A stretch of DNA of 49,060 nt from Thermoanaerobacterium saccharolyticum (lineage in GTDB: Bacteria; Bacillota; Thermoanaerobacteria; Thermoanaerobacterales; Thermoanaerobacteraceae): the NCBI RefSeq assembly GCF_000747665.1, contig NZ_BBKT01000038.1:1-49060 (forward strand). Direction: 5' to 3'. Shown here piece by piece: positions 1 to 9,321 of the stretch. A program made the position numbers and the translations under genes. Every line of letters starts with the position of its first letter. Positions within the stretch are counted from its first letter, which is position 1. A model generated the notes under the pieces. The model worked only from the letters and a program-made list of their open reading frames with translations. It did no database searches and was not told where the DNA came from.

Positions 1-225
1 AATTCTTTTATCAAATTCAACAGTGCCCATAATTGTCTTTATGTTTGTATGCTTTTTACCTTTACATCTATATTCCTTTTTGTCCCTTTTTTCTAGTAGA
101 ATATCATCTATTTCCATAAGGATTTGAGCCATTATCTTACAAGCTTCTTCGCATGCTAATCTATAAATTTCTACTTCTAAGTCCTTGAAATTTATTTCAT
201 TTTCATTTAAACTTATATCTAGCAT
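1..225 (-). CDS. ISLre2-family transposase, N-terminal part (runs off the window)
   Basis: The reverse strand opens with ATG at 225, preceded by an AGAGGTGAT ribosome site, and reads without a stop for 75 codons to the window edge. It begins MLDISLNENEINF, has an acidic/Lys-rich helix, then a Tyr-Arg-Cys-Lys stretch and TIMGTVEF. That order is the N-terminal signature of ISLre2 (UPF0236-type) transposases, which are common in thermophilic clostridia. The rest of the element lies to the left. No terminal repeat or target duplication could be identified on this side. It may be an intact copy; only the first sixth or so is visible. Confidence 0.85.
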   Translation of the reverse strand, partial: MLDISLNENEINFKDLEVEIYRLACEEACKIMAQILMEIDDILLEKRDKKEYRCKGKKHTNIKTIMGTVEFDKRI

Positions 226-288
226 GTAATCACCTCTATAACGCTTTTTATTTTCTATTAAACATTATAGCGGATGATTCATGCGAAG

Positions 289-318
289 GGAAGGTATTTT
301 TTGGATACCTTCCTTTTT
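289..318 (+). terminator. Hairpin with T-tail between the transposase and SASP genes
   Basis: GGAAGGTAT (289-297) pairs with ATACCTTCC (305-313), followed by five T. The T-run lies on the forward strand, so it would stop transcription leaving the left-hand element rather than end the reverse-strand SASP message. Confidence 0.6.
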
Positions 319-373
319 CTATTTTTTACTGCCTACTAAAATTATACACTAAGTTTAAATACTCTCCAAAGTA

Positions 374-670
374 TTATCTGTTCATATATTCTGCTTCACT
401 GCCTGCTGCGCCATTTCCGATTTTTGTTGTTTTTTCGCCGCTTATGCTAACACCATTTGACATAGCGGACTCAGCGTAATGCACCATCCTTTTTAGCATG
501 TGTCCCCCAACGGCGCCACAATCGCGGGATGTAAGTGTACCCCAATAATCTTCAGATCCTTGTTTTACTGGCAAACCTAGCTCTTTTGCTATTTCATATT
601 TTAAATTATCCAGTGCCTGATGTGCTTCAGGTACTACTTTTGATTTATCATTCCAACTTCCTCTTGCCAT
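374..670 (-). CDS. Alpha/beta-type small acid-soluble spore protein
   Basis: A 98-residue protein with ATG at 670 behind TTTTTAGGAGGT. Proteins of this family coat spore DNA, protect it from UV and heat, and are cut by the germination protease Gpr. Visible family marks are YEIAKE at residues 25-30, matching the Gpr cleavage region, and TSRDCGAVGGHMLKRM at 47-62, matching the conserved second helix. At 98 residues it is longer than the usual 60-75, with an extended N-terminus and a tail rich in Gly, Ser and Asn. It is a lone gene, probably expressed in the forespore, although no clear sigma-G promoter could be assigned. Confidence 0.9.
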   Translation of the reverse strand: MARGSWNDKSKVVPEAHQALDNLKYEIAKELGLPVKQGSEDYWGTLTSRDCGAVGGHMLKRMVHYAESAMSNGVSISGEKTTKIGNGAAGSEAEYMNR

Positions 671-793
671 GTTTTTACCTCCTAAAAATTATTCCCATAT
701 CTAATTTTGCGTAGAAATATGCAATTTATTCTTTTTTTACTTAGCGACAATGTGTTAAAATTATTTTGTAGTAAAAACGAAAAGGTGATATGA

Positions 794-1471
794 ATGGACA
801 AACAGATAATTATTTTAGAAAAAATTAAAGAATGGGGTGCATCGGATGTTGGATTTTCTTATCTTGGAGATGTGCTTCCTGAAATTTTGCAAGATTTAAA
901 ATATGGTATAACTGTTTTAATAAAATTGTCAGATAGGATAATAAATGAAATTGATGATAAACCTACTTATACGTATTTTCACCATTATCGCTCTGTAAAT
1001 ACATTGATAGACCAAATTACACTAAAAACTGTACTTTTGTTAGAGGAATGGGGATACAACGCATTAGCTGTACCTGCATCTCAGTCCATAAAAGAACTTG
1101 GAGAGTATACAGGGTTATTTCAGCATAAAACTGCTGCAACAATGGCTGGATTAGGATGGATAGGGAAAAATGGGCTTTTAGTCACTGAAAAATATGGGCC
1201 TCGAGTAAGGTTAGGAACAGTATTGACCGATTTTGAATTGGAGCCAGGTACTCCTATTAGCGAAAGCAAATGTGGAGAATGTAACTTATGCGTAATAAGC
1301 TGCCCGGCAATGGCGCTGCACGGCAGATTGTGGAAAGCTGGTATAGGTAGAAATGAAATTGTCGATGCTCATGCATGCAGCGAATACATGAATAAAAACT
1401 TTAAACACATAGGACGAGGGTCTGTTTGCGGAATATGTATCAGGGTATGTCCATACGGTATCAAAATTTAA
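794..1471 (+). CDS. QueG-like double [4Fe-4S] cluster protein (short epoxyqueuosine reductase relative)
   Basis: The protein has 225 residues; the start ATG at 794 follows AAAGGTGAT. The C-terminus carries a two-cluster ferredoxin fold: Cys160, 163, 166 and 170 in CGECNLCVISCP, then Cys195 and Cys212, 215 and 219 in CGICIRVCP. The middle segment (TMAGLGWIGKNGLLVTEKYGPRVRLGTVLTD) is the conserved core of the epoxyqueuosine reductase family. True QueG proteins are about 380 residues with HEAT-like repeats after the clusters; this one ends at the clusters. It is therefore probably one of the shorter paralogues of unknown substrate rather than the tRNA-queuosine enzyme. Monocistronic. Confidence 0.8.
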   Translation: MDKQIIILEKIKEWGASDVGFSYLGDVLPEILQDLKYGITVLIKLSDRIINEIDDKPTYTYFHHYRSVNTLIDQITLKTVLLLEEWGYNALAVPASQSIKELGEYTGLFQHKTAATMAGLGWIGKNGLLVTEKYGPRVRLGTVLTDFELEPGTPISESKCGECNLCVISCPAMALHGRLWKAGIGRNEIVDAHACSEYMNKNFKHIGRGSVCGICIRVCPYGIKI

Positions 1472-1543
1472 TAATTTTTTTATAAAATTCTTTTAAATGT
1501 CTGATAAAATTTACTTAGAAAGATAAAAAGGGGAGTCACTACT

Positions 1544-3362
1544 ATGTGGCGATTACTATATAAAACGATAATGCCATTAGCGATCTTAATGGTTTTTCTA
1601 ACTGGCTGTGGCATAAACAAAACCCAGGAAAACGGCATTAACGATACTACGTATAAAATAAATAGGAATATTGAATTCAGCTATAATCTAAATAATGTGC
1701 CAAAATTTGGCCTTCAGGCAATTTACTTTATAAATGGAAAAGATGGATGGGCTGGGGGACAAGGAATTATTTTGTCTACCAATGATGGAGGTAAAAACTG
1801 GACGGTTGAACATACAGGCTCTTTTAATATAACAGGATTTGATTTTATCAATTCTATTTATGGTTGGGCTATATCATCTGACAAATCTATTTTGAAAACG
1901 ACAGATGGTGGCAAAACATGGATTGAATTGCCTAAAATGAATTTGAACATTGAAAACATAAAGTTTGTAACGGTAGATAGAGGATATGGTACGTATGGAG
2001 GTAAACTTTACATCACTAACGATGGAGGACGGATGTGGGAAAGCATAAATACTAAAATAAAAATTGATTCCTATGATTTTGTCGATCAATATCATGGCTT
2101 TGCGTCGTACAATAATAGTATATATTATACTAGAGATGGTGGAATATCATGGAATTTTGTTTATAATCCATATTTGCAAGGTCAATGGAATGTAGAGATT
2201 TCTGCATTAGACATAAACAATATATGGGTTATTTATAGAGGAAAATGGACCACATCAGATGGACAGCCGTACCTGGTTTTAAAAACTGCGGATGGTGGTA
2301 AAAGTTGGACTGCTTTGGCAGAAGAAAGAAATTTTGGTGGTTTTTACGGAAGCCATAAGACAAATAATTTCTTAGGTTCATATTTAAGCTCAATAAGCAT
2401 TGTTGATAAAGAAACTGCTTTTGCCATTGGATTAAATCCGAAAAATGATAGTGATAAGATTTTAATATCGAGAACTACTGATGGCGGAAATACGTGGAGT
2501 AGTTATCCTATTCCACAATTTGATTTAGAAAGCATAATTGAAGGGCCTATTCCAATGACATTCGTTGATACTTACAATGGCTGGATCGCATCAACGAAAA
2601 ACGGCAATGGAATAATATTAAACACACTTGATGGCGGCCAAACGTGGCAACAGCAGTATCCTGCGAGAAAAGACAATAATCAAAAAAATATTGAATATGT
2701 AAATCCGATTATCATAGATGCTTTAAAAGACATTGAAAGCAATGCAATAATTAAGATTTATGCTCCTACTGTTGTGCCTTTGCCAGAAGATAAAAAAAAA
2801 TTTGTATATAACTGCCGTGCCTGAAATGGGGAAGTTTAACGACAGCTATAATGTCGATTTAATCATATCTGATAAACCGTATGATTTGAAAAACACAAAA
2901 ATAGATTTAAATACTATTAGTACCAACGATATTTTAGGGGATTTTGGAGGCCTTCTTTTTGGCTCAGATGTTGATGCAGAAAATTATGTCAATGCGATTC
3001 GGCAGAACAATGGTTTTATAGTCGATGAAAACAGTCAAAGGCTTAATTATAAAGACTTTATTTGGGGTCAGATATATTATGGAAGAGGTAAGTACAGTGT
3101 ACAATGGAGAGAAGGCAGGTGGACTGTTGAAGTCAATTCTACTGATAAGCCCCAGATCGATTTAGCAAAGCAAATGGTGAAATACCTGCAAAACTACAAT
3201 CTACCTGTGCCTCTCAACAAAGGTTTGATAGTAGTAAACGTATCTAAAAATAAAACAGCAACTAATATCTATTGGACAAAGGAATCAAGCGTATACTATA
3301 TAAATTACAATTTTAAACCTGTTGATGCATTGCAGATGGCAGTATCAATGAAAGAGAATTAA
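1544..3362 (+). CDS. YCF48/BNR-repeat lipoprotein, frameshifted in this sequence
   Basis: The start ATG at 1544 follows AAAAGGGGAG. Residues 1-22 form a lipoprotein signal ending LTGCG, so the protein should be anchored outside the membrane. Seven beta-propeller repeats with the core D-G-G-x-x-W follow (for example TNDGGKNW, TTDGGKTW, TRDGGISW, TLDGGQTW), as in YCF48/photosystem-assembly and sialidase-type propellers. The first frame stops at 2822-2824, but from an A9 run at 2792-2800 the next frame continues to 3362 with a further 190 or so residues. Removing one A joins them (EDKKNLYITAVPEMG) into about 605 residues. Function unknown; a surface binding or sensing role is a guess. One of five such single-A disruptions in the window. 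Confidence 0.75.
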
Positions 3363-3374
3363 AAGGTAATATGT

Positions 3375-3423
3375 ATTCCAATTGTCGAAAAGCGCAAATA
3401 ATTGCTTTGTAGGCAATTGGAAT
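3375..3423. repeat. Inverted repeat downstream of the YCF48 lipoprotein gene
   Basis: ATTCCAATTG (3375-3384) and CAATTGGAAT (3414-3423) are perfect 10-base complements around a 29-base loop that itself contains AAAGC/GCTTT. It lies just after the lipoprotein stop and before the lacI promoter. It could act as a weak terminator, but there is no clean T-run after it. Confidence 0.5.
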
Positions 3424-3451
3424 TGTATTAAAAAATTTTAGAAATATTCAC

Positions 3452-3503
3452 TTGACATACAAAAAGAAATGGTATACAATAAAGTCAAACCAAAACGTTT
3501 TGG
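3452..3503 (+). promoter_or_regulatory. Sigma-A promoter with LacI-type operator CCAAAACGTTTTGG
   Basis: TTGACA (3452-3457), a 17-base spacer and TACAAT (3475-3480) form a near-consensus promoter. The perfect 14-base palindrome CCAAAACGTTTTGG (3490-3503) covers the expected start of transcription, the position for an autorepressor site. A 13/14 match recurs at 4547-4560, ahead of the GH65 gene. Confidence 0.85.
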
Positions 3504-3519
3504 AAAAGGTGGATATGTA

Positions 3520-4530
3520 ATGGCAGTTACTATAAAAGATATTGCAAAATACGCGGGTGTTTCTGTAACTACGGTTTCCAGAGCTTTAAACGGATATCCG
3601 GATGTAAGCGAAGAAACAAGAGAAAAAATCAAGAAGATAGCCGAAGAATTAAATTACTCTCCTAATTCTATTGCAAGAGGATTAGTGACCAATAAGACTC
3701 ACACAGTTGGTCTGGTTGTTTCAGAACTTATTAAACCTGGTGCGTACCATCCGTTTTTTTTGGAAATATTGGCAGGCATAAAGGCAGGTTTAAGAAAAGA
3801 TAAATACGACCTTATATTGTATACAGTTGATCCGACTTCGCAAGATGTGACGCCTTATGAAAAATTATGTAATGACAGAAAAGTTGATGGCGCAATTGTG
3901 GAAGGTCTAAAATTAAGCGATCCGTATATAGAGGAGATAAAAAACACAGAGATTCCAACTGTATTAATAGATATCCCCATATTAAATGATAAAGTAGGCT
4001 ATGTAAGTTCAGATAACGTGCAAGCTGCTTTTGAGGCAACAAGCTATTTAATAAAATTGGGACACAAAAATATTGGTTTTATAAATGGGCATAATGATGC
4101 TGCGGTGAGTTTTGAAAGATTGGAAGGATATAAAAAAGCCCTTTACAAAAACAACATTCCTTATAAAGACGAATATGTTGTCTTTGATGATTTTACTCAA
4201 GATGGAGGATATAATTGTTTCAGAAAGATGATTTTTGAAAATCCTGAAATCACAGCAGTTTTTCATGCTTCAGATTTGATGGCCATAGGTTCATTAAAGG
4301 CTGCACAAGATCTTGGCATGCAGGTTCCTGACGATATATCTATAGTTGGCTTTGATGATATTGAATTATCATCATTGATAACTCCAGGTTTGACAACAAT
4401 AAGGCAGGAAAATTACAAAATAGGTTATATGGCGGCCAGGCATCTTGTGTCAATAATAAAAGGCGAAAAACCGAGGCATATAATAATACCACATCGACTT
4501 ATTATTAGGCAATCGGCGAAAAAAATATAA
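3520..4530 (+). CDS. LacI-family regulator of the first phosphorylase/ABC locus
   Basis: The start chosen is ATG 3520, 8 bases after AAAGGTGG. An upstream in-frame ATG at 3469 would overlap the promoter and operator and add a non-family extension. The N-terminal helix-turn-helix reads IKDIAKYAGVSVTTVSRALNG, followed by the LacI hinge (YSPNSIARGL). Then comes a periplasmic-binding-protein-like effector domain to the typical ending FDDIELSSLITPGLTTIRQ. At 336 residues it has family length. It should bind a sugar from this pathway and control the palindromes at 3490 and 4547, hence itself and the downstream GH65 and transporter genes. The effector is unknown; a disaccharide or a glucose phosphate is plausible. 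Confidence 0.92.
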   Translation: MAVTIKDIAKYAGVSVTTVSRALNGYPDVSEETREKIKKIAEELNYSPNSIARGLVTNKTHTVGLVVSELIKPGAYHPFFLEILAGIKAGLRKDKYDLILYTVDPTSQDVTPYEKLCNDRKVDGAIVEGLKLSDPYIEEIKNTEIPTVLIDIPILNDKVGYVSSDNVQAAFEATSYLIKLGHKNIGFINGHNDAAVSFERLEGYKKALYKNNIPYKDEYVVFDDFTQDGGYNCFRKMIFENPEITAVFHASDLMAIGSLKAAQDLGMQVPDDISIVGFDDIELSSLITPGLTTIRQENYKIGYMAARHLVSIIKGEKPRHIIIPHRLIIRQSAKKI

Positions 4531-4546
4531 TTTTTTTAAGATGTTA

Positions 4547-4560
4547 CCAAAACGTTTCGG
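4547..4560 (+). promoter_or_regulatory. Second copy of the first LacI operator
   Basis: CCAAAACGTTTCGG differs at one position from the palindrome at 3490-3503 and lies 29 bases before the GTG start of the GH65 gene. No good promoter is seen between lacI and this site, so it may serve as a second operator for looping or roadblock repression of the same transcript. Confidence 0.75.
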
Positions 4561-4588
4561 ATGCATTTATTTGGCAGGAGGTATGCAT

Positions 4589-6913
4589 GTGGCTAAATTT
4601 ACATTTATTGACGATATAAATAAATTATTAAGCGATGATAAATGGCTTATTTCGCAGGACAGATATGATAAAAAATTAAATCAAAGGTATGAAACAAATT
4701 TTACTCTTGCAAATGGATATATGGGACTAAGAGGAAGTTTTGAAGAAGGTTCTAATGATGAATGTCCAGGCAACTTTATTGCTGGAATTTTTGATAAGTC
4801 AGAAGCTCAAGTAAGGGAATTGGTCAATGTACAAAATTGGGTTGGCATAAAGGTATATGTTAATGGCAAGAATTTAAACCTTGATAAATGCGAAATCTTA
4901 GATTTTATCAGAATTTTAGATATGAAACATGGAATCCTGTTTAGAGGCATTACATTAAAAGATGATTCTGGAATGATTACTCGTATAGAAGGGTACAGAT
5001 TTTTAAGCAAATATAATGTACATCGTGCTGCCATAAAACTATTCATAACACCTGTGAATTATAATGGTGCCATTGCTGTAGAAAGCATAATAGATGGTTC
5101 TGTATTAAATTCGAAAGAAAATCCAGCCTATAAGACAAAGCATTTACGCATTGTTGAAAATACTAACTTTGTCAATGGTGGTTGTTACCTTGAAACAGCT
5201 ACGAGAGATGATGACACAAGAATTGGAACAGGCTTTTATGTAAAAGTTTATCGCAGCGATGATGGAAACAATATTGTAAAGCATAAAAGATTTACTCCAT
5301 TAGGTGAAATATGTTCAGAATACTATGAGTTTGATGTAACTGAAAATAAAACTTTCGAAGTAGATAAATTTGTTTCAACTTATACATCAAGGGATATATC
5401 AAAGGAAAATATTAAAAGTGAAGTTGAAAAAGATGTTTACAATTTTGCCTCAGAGGGTATAGATAAAGAACTTTTAAAGCATATTGAAATATACGAGAAA
5501 CTTTGGAATGTTGCGGATATTAAGATAGAGGGCGATGATGAGGCAGATAAAGCTTTGAGATTCAATATATTTCATCTGATGAGCTCTGTCAGCGAAAGTG
5601 ACTATAGGGTAAGCATTGCAGCAAAAGCTCTCCACGGCGAAGGATACAAAGGACATGTTTTTTGGGATACAGAAATATTTATGCTTCCATTTTTCATATA
5701 CGTGTATCCAAATGCTGCCAAAACACTTCTTATGTATAGATACAATCTTTTAGATGCGGCAAGACAGAATGCCATACGAAATGGATATAAAGGCGCTCAA
5801 TACCCATGGGAATCTGCTGACACAGGGAATGAGGAGACACCAAAATGGGGTGTTGATTATAAAGGCAATCTTGTAAGAATATGGACAGGAGATATAGAGT
5901 ACCATATAACTGCTGATATTGCTTTCGTTGTTTTTGAATACTATAGAGCTACTGATGATATAGATTTTATGCTTAAATACGGGATAGAAATAATATTAGA
6001 AACTGCCAGGTTTTGGGCGTCAAGATGCCAGTACAATGATATATTAGATAGATATGAAATAAACGATGTAATTGGCCCTGATGAGTTTCATGAACATGTA
6101 AATAATAACTCATATACTAATTATCTGGCACGATGGAACATTCAAAAAGCAATTGAATTTGTAGCGATCTTGAAAAAGGAATATCCATCAATATATGAAA
6201 TGGTATCATCTAAGATTTGTTTAACAGAAGATGAATTGAAAGATTGGGAAGATATTATTCCTAAAATCTATATACCATTTGACAAAGGAAGAAAGATTTT
6301 AGAGCAGTTTGAAGGTTATTTCAAAAGAAAAGATTACGTAATAGATAAGTTTGATGAAAATAATATGCCGTTATGGCCTGATGGCGTAGATGTTACAAAA
6401 TTAAATGATACGCAACTTGTAAAACAAGCTGATGTAGTAATGCTTATGTTGTTATTAGGTGAAGAATTTGACGAGGAGACGAAAAAGATAAACTACGAAT
6501 ACTATCAAAAGAGAACGATGCATAAATCTTCGTTGGGCCCCAGCATGTATGCTATCATGGGACTAAAAGTTGGGGATTATAAAAACGCATATTATTCCTT
6601 CTTAAGGAGTGCTAATGTTGACCTTGTAGATAATCAAGGCAACACAAAAGAAGGTCTCCATGCTGCTTCTGCTGGAGGTACATGGCAGGTTGCCGTATTT
6701 GGATTTGGCGGTTTGTACATTGACAAAGAAGGTGTTTTGAATATCAATCCATGGTTACCAGAAAAATGGCAGAAGCTATCGTATCAAATCTATTGGAAAG
6801 GCAATTTACTCCAAATCAATATTGCTAAAGATAGTGTCGATGTAAAAATTCTTGAAGGTGACGTGAAAAAGATAAAAGTAAAAATAAGAGGGAAAGATGT
6901 TGAAGTTAATTAG
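4589..6913 (+). CDS. GH65 alpha-glucosyl disaccharide phosphorylase (kojibiose/trehalose/maltose-phosphorylase family)
   Basis: This is an inverting cytoplasmic phosphorylase that splits an alpha-linked glucose disaccharide with phosphate into beta-glucose 1-phosphate plus glucose. AGGAGG ends at 4581, leaving one base before ATG 4583 but seven before the in-frame GTG 4589, so GTG is preferred (774 residues). The N-terminal beta-sandwich carries ANGYMGLRGSFEEG; the (alpha/alpha)6 barrel carries GEGYKGHVFWDTEIFMLPF; the presumed general acid is Glu499 in GPDEFHEHVNNNSYTN. Length matches the family (750-780). It lies between its regulator and a sugar ABC transporter. Kojibiose phosphorylase is a reasonable database-style label, but linkage specificity cannot be read from the sequence. 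Confidence 0.88.
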   Translation: MAKFTFIDDINKLLSDDKWLISQDRYDKKLNQRYETNFTLANGYMGLRGSFEEGSNDECPGNFIAGIFDKSEAQVRELVNVQNWVGIKVYVNGKNLNLDKCEILDFIRILDMKHGILFRGITLKDDSGMITRIEGYRFLSKYNVHRAAIKLFITPVNYNGAIAVESIIDGSVLNSKENPAYKTKHLRIVENTNFVNGGCYLETATRDDDTRIGTGFYVKVYRSDDGNNIVKHKRFTPLGEICSEYYEFDVTENKTFEVDKFVSTYTSRDISKENIKSEVEKDVYNFASEGIDKELLKHIEIYEKLWNVADIKIEGDDEADKALRFNIFHLMSSVSESDYRVSIAAKALHGEGYKGHVFWDTEIFMLPFFIYVYPNAAKTLLMYRYNLLDAARQNAIRNGYKGAQYPWESADTGNEETPKWGVDYKGNLVRIWTGDIEYHITADIAFVVFEYYRATDDIDFMLKYGIEIILETARFWASRCQYNDILDRYEINDVIGPDEFHEHVNNNSYTNYLARWNIQKAIEFVAILKKEYPSIYEMVSSKICLTEDELKDWEDIIPKIYIPFDKGRKILEQFEGYFKRKDYVIDKFDENNMPLWPDGVDVTKLNDTQLVKQADVVMLMLLLGEEFDEETKKINYEYYQKRTMHKSSLGPSMYAIMGLKVGDYKNAYYSFLRSANVDLVDNQGNTKEGLHAASAGGTWQVAVFGFGGLYIDKEGVLNINPWLPEKWQKLSYQIYWKGNLLQINIAKDSVDVKILEGDVKKIKVKIRGKDVEVN

Positions 6914-7052
6914 ATGTGTAATAGGCATAAGCAGAAATTACTGTTTTGATATAATGTTAAATAATGGAATAAGGAGGGATTCAGGATTACTTTAAATTGG
7001 TGAAAATTTAGTTTGCTTAAAATCATAATTTATTAAGAAAGGAGAAAATAAA

Positions 7053-8324
7053 ATGGGTAAAAAATTTTTAAGCATTTTTGTTGTTACAATACTTTTAATA
7101 GCCGCATTGCTTTCTGGATGTTCAACAAAACAAAATACTGCTTCCAGTAACAACAATAATAAAACTAACTCAGTTCAAAAACAAGACGCTTCAAAACCTG
7201 TAACTTTAAAACTTGGAATGTGGTCTTCTTCACCTGCTGAAACAAAGATTGTAAATGACCAGTTAGCTGCATTTAAGAAAAAATATCCTAATATTAATGT
7301 ACAAATTGAAACAATAGTAGGCGATTACATGCAGAAATTGCAAACAGAAATTGCTGCAAATGTAGCTCCGGACGTTTTCTATCTTGATAGTATGCCTGCA
7401 CCACAGCTTATGTCATCAGGTGTTTTAGAACCATTAGATGATTATATTAAGAAATACAATGTAGATGTAAATGATTTCGAACCATCGCTGCTTTCGGCAT
7501 TTCAGTGGGAAGGGAAAACATACGGTCTTCCTAAGGATTATAATACATTAGCGCTATTCTATAATAAAGATATGTTTAATGCTGCAGGTATAAGTGAGCC
7601 TCCAAAGACATGGGAAGAATTAAAAGCAGATGCACAGAAATTGACTAAGAATGGCGTGAAAGGCTTGGTTTTGTCGTCAGATCTTGCAAGATTTGAAGCT
7701 TTTATGCTTCAAAATGGTGGTTCAATATATAAAGATGGAAAAGTGACTTTAAATCTCCCAGAAAACGCTCAAGTACTTGACTTCTATACAGGGCTTATTA
7801 CTAAGGATAAAGTAGCGGATACGCCACAAAATTTAGGTGGAGGATGGAATGGTGATGTATTTGCTGCTAAGAAAGCTGCTATGGCGATAGAAGGAGGATG
7901 GATGATACCATTTTTAAAAGACAAAGCTCCAAACCTCAATTACGGAATAGCAGAACTTCCGGAAGGCAAACAAAAGGCAACATTAGCTTTTACTGTTGCT
8001 TATGTAATGAATAAAAACAGCAAGCATAAGGATGAAGCATTTAAATTATTAGAGTTTTTAACGGGAAAAGAAGGGCAACAATTTGTTGTTGATTCAGGTC
8101 TTGCCCTTCCATCAAGAAAGTCTATGGAAGAAGGATTTAGGGCAAAATATCCAGATAGAGTGGCATTTATCGATGGCGCAGCTTATTCTTACCCATGGCA
8201 GTTTGGCCTTCTTGGGACAAAAGTATCTGATGCAGCAAATAAAGCTTCAGATTCGCTTATAATGAAACAAGCAAAGAATGCTCAAGAAGCACTTGATAAT
8301 GCACAGAAGCAACTTGGACAATGA
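7053..8324 (+). CDS. Sugar ABC transporter substrate-binding lipoprotein (first locus)
   Basis: A 423-residue family-1 extracellular solute-binding protein; ATG follows AGAAAGGAG. Signal peptide with lipobox LLSGC at about residues 19-23, then a low-complexity Asn/Ser/Lys linker. The mature domain has VTLKLGMWSSSPAETK, DVFYLDSMPAP, YGLPKDYNTLALFYNKDMF and a GGWMIPFLK loop, all typical of maltose/oligosaccharide-binding proteins. It should deliver the disaccharide used by the upstream GH65 enzyme to permeases 8409 and 9322. A 140-base gap separates it from the GH65 stop, holding a TATAAT-like box at about 6951 without a convincing -35. A strong hairpin follows its stop. Confidence 0.93.
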   Translation: MGKKFLSIFVVTILLIAALLSGCSTKQNTASSNNNNKTNSVQKQDASKPVTLKLGMWSSSPAETKIVNDQLAAFKKKYPNINVQIETIVGDYMQKLQTEIAANVAPDVFYLDSMPAPQLMSSGVLEPLDDYIKKYNVDVNDFEPSLLSAFQWEGKTYGLPKDYNTLALFYNKDMFNAAGISEPPKTWEELKADAQKLTKNGVKGLVLSSDLARFEAFMLQNGGSIYKDGKVTLNLPENAQVLDFYTGLITKDKVADTPQNLGGGWNGDVFAAKKAAMAIEGGWMIPFLKDKAPNLNYGIAELPEGKQKATLAFTVAYVMNKNSKHKDEAFKLLEFLTGKEGQQFVVDSGLALPSRKSMEEGFRAKYPDRVAFIDGAAYSYPWQFGLLGTKVSDAANKASDSLIMKQAKNAQEALDNAQKQLGQ

Positions 8325-8326
8325 TG

Positions 8327-8354
8327 TTATGCAGCACCTTTAGGTGCTGCATAA
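8327..8354 (+). terminator. Intercistronic hairpin after the first substrate-binding gene
   Basis: TTATGCAGCACC (8327-8338) and GGTGCTGCATAA (8343-8354) form a perfect 12-bp stem with loop TTTA, three bases after the stop codon. There is no U-tract, so it is more likely an mRNA 3'-end stabiliser or partial attenuator. It would let the binding protein be made in excess over the permeases. The second ABC operon has an equivalent hairpin. Confidence 0.7.
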
Positions 8355-8408
8355 AGATTTTGCTGTTTGTTGTTTTGCTATTAATGAAGTGAAAGGAAGA
8401 GTCTTAGT

Positions 8409-9308
8409 ATGAGAGCTCATTCAATTTCAAAGAAAAGATATATAAATGAAGCTATTTCAGGATACGCCTTTATGTTGCCTTTTGTCATTTCTATTTCTGC
8501 ATTTATTATTGGACCATTAATTTATGCATTTATAATAAGCTTTAAAGATTTTTCATACTTAAATCCTTCATCAAGCCACTGGGTAGGGTTTAAAAATTAT
8601 ATAGGATTGTTAAATGATCAAACGTTTAAAAGGGCATTGCTTAATACAACGATATATTCATTGTTTGTGGTACCTATACAATTATTTATAGCATTAGTCC
8701 TTGCATTAGTCGTTGATTCAGACATTAAAGGGAAAACCTTTTTTAGAGTTGCGTATTATATACCTACTGTAACATCGACAGTTGCCGTATCAGTTATATT
8801 TTTGTATTTATTTAAAGCAGATGGATTAGTTAATACGATTCTTTCTAAAATAGGAATACATGGTCAGGCATGGTTTAACAATGTCAACTTTGCTTTACCG
8901 TCAATTATGATAATGGCAATTTGGTCATCGGTTGGAAATTATATGGTAATATTTTTGGCAGGACTTCAGGACATCCCTGCGGAATTGTATGAAGCGGCAG
9001 AAGTAGATGGCGCAAATAAATTTCAAAGATTTGTAAAAATAACTCTTCCATTGTTGAGACATGTTGTGTTCTTCAATCTCGTAGTCTCATTGATAGGCAC
9101 TTTTCAAATCTTTGATCAGGCATATGTTGTATCAGGAGGAAGTGGAGGACCGCTTGATGCGACGATGACGGTGGTTCTTGACATATATAAAACAGGATTT
9201 AAAGATTTTAACATGGGCTATGCATCAGCTATGGCTTTTGTACTATTTCTGATTATTTTGCTTTTGACATTATTGCAAAGATTATTATTTAGAGAGGAAA
9301 TGTATTAG
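8409..9308 (+). CDS. Sugar ABC transporter permease, MalF/UgpA type (first locus)
   Basis: This 299-residue inner-membrane protein has about six hydrophobic segments. ATG is preceded by GTGAAAGGAAGAG. The EAA loop that docks the ATPase reads ELYEAAEVDGANKFQRFVKITLPLL, the diagnostic signature of CUT1 sugar permeases. It starts with an extended N-terminal segment and ends at FREEMY. It pairs with the permease 13 bases downstream. No nucleotide-binding subunit is encoded in the locus; CUT1 systems of Firmicutes often share one MsmX-type ATPase. Confidence 0.93.
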   Translation: MRAHSISKKRYINEAISGYAFMLPFVISISAFIIGPLIYAFIISFKDFSYLNPSSSHWVGFKNYIGLLNDQTFKRALLNTTIYSLFVVPIQLFIALVLALVVDSDIKGKTFFRVAYYIPTVTSTVAVSVIFLYLFKADGLVNTILSKIGIHGQAWFNNVNFALPSIMIMAIWSSVGNYMVIFLAGLQDIPAELYEAAEVDGANKFQRFVKITLPLLRHVVFFNLVVSLIGTFQIFDQAYVVSGGSGGPLDATMTVVLDIYKTGFKDFNMGYASAMAFVLFLIILLLTLLQRLLFREEMY

Positions 9309-9321
9309 GAGGTAATATATC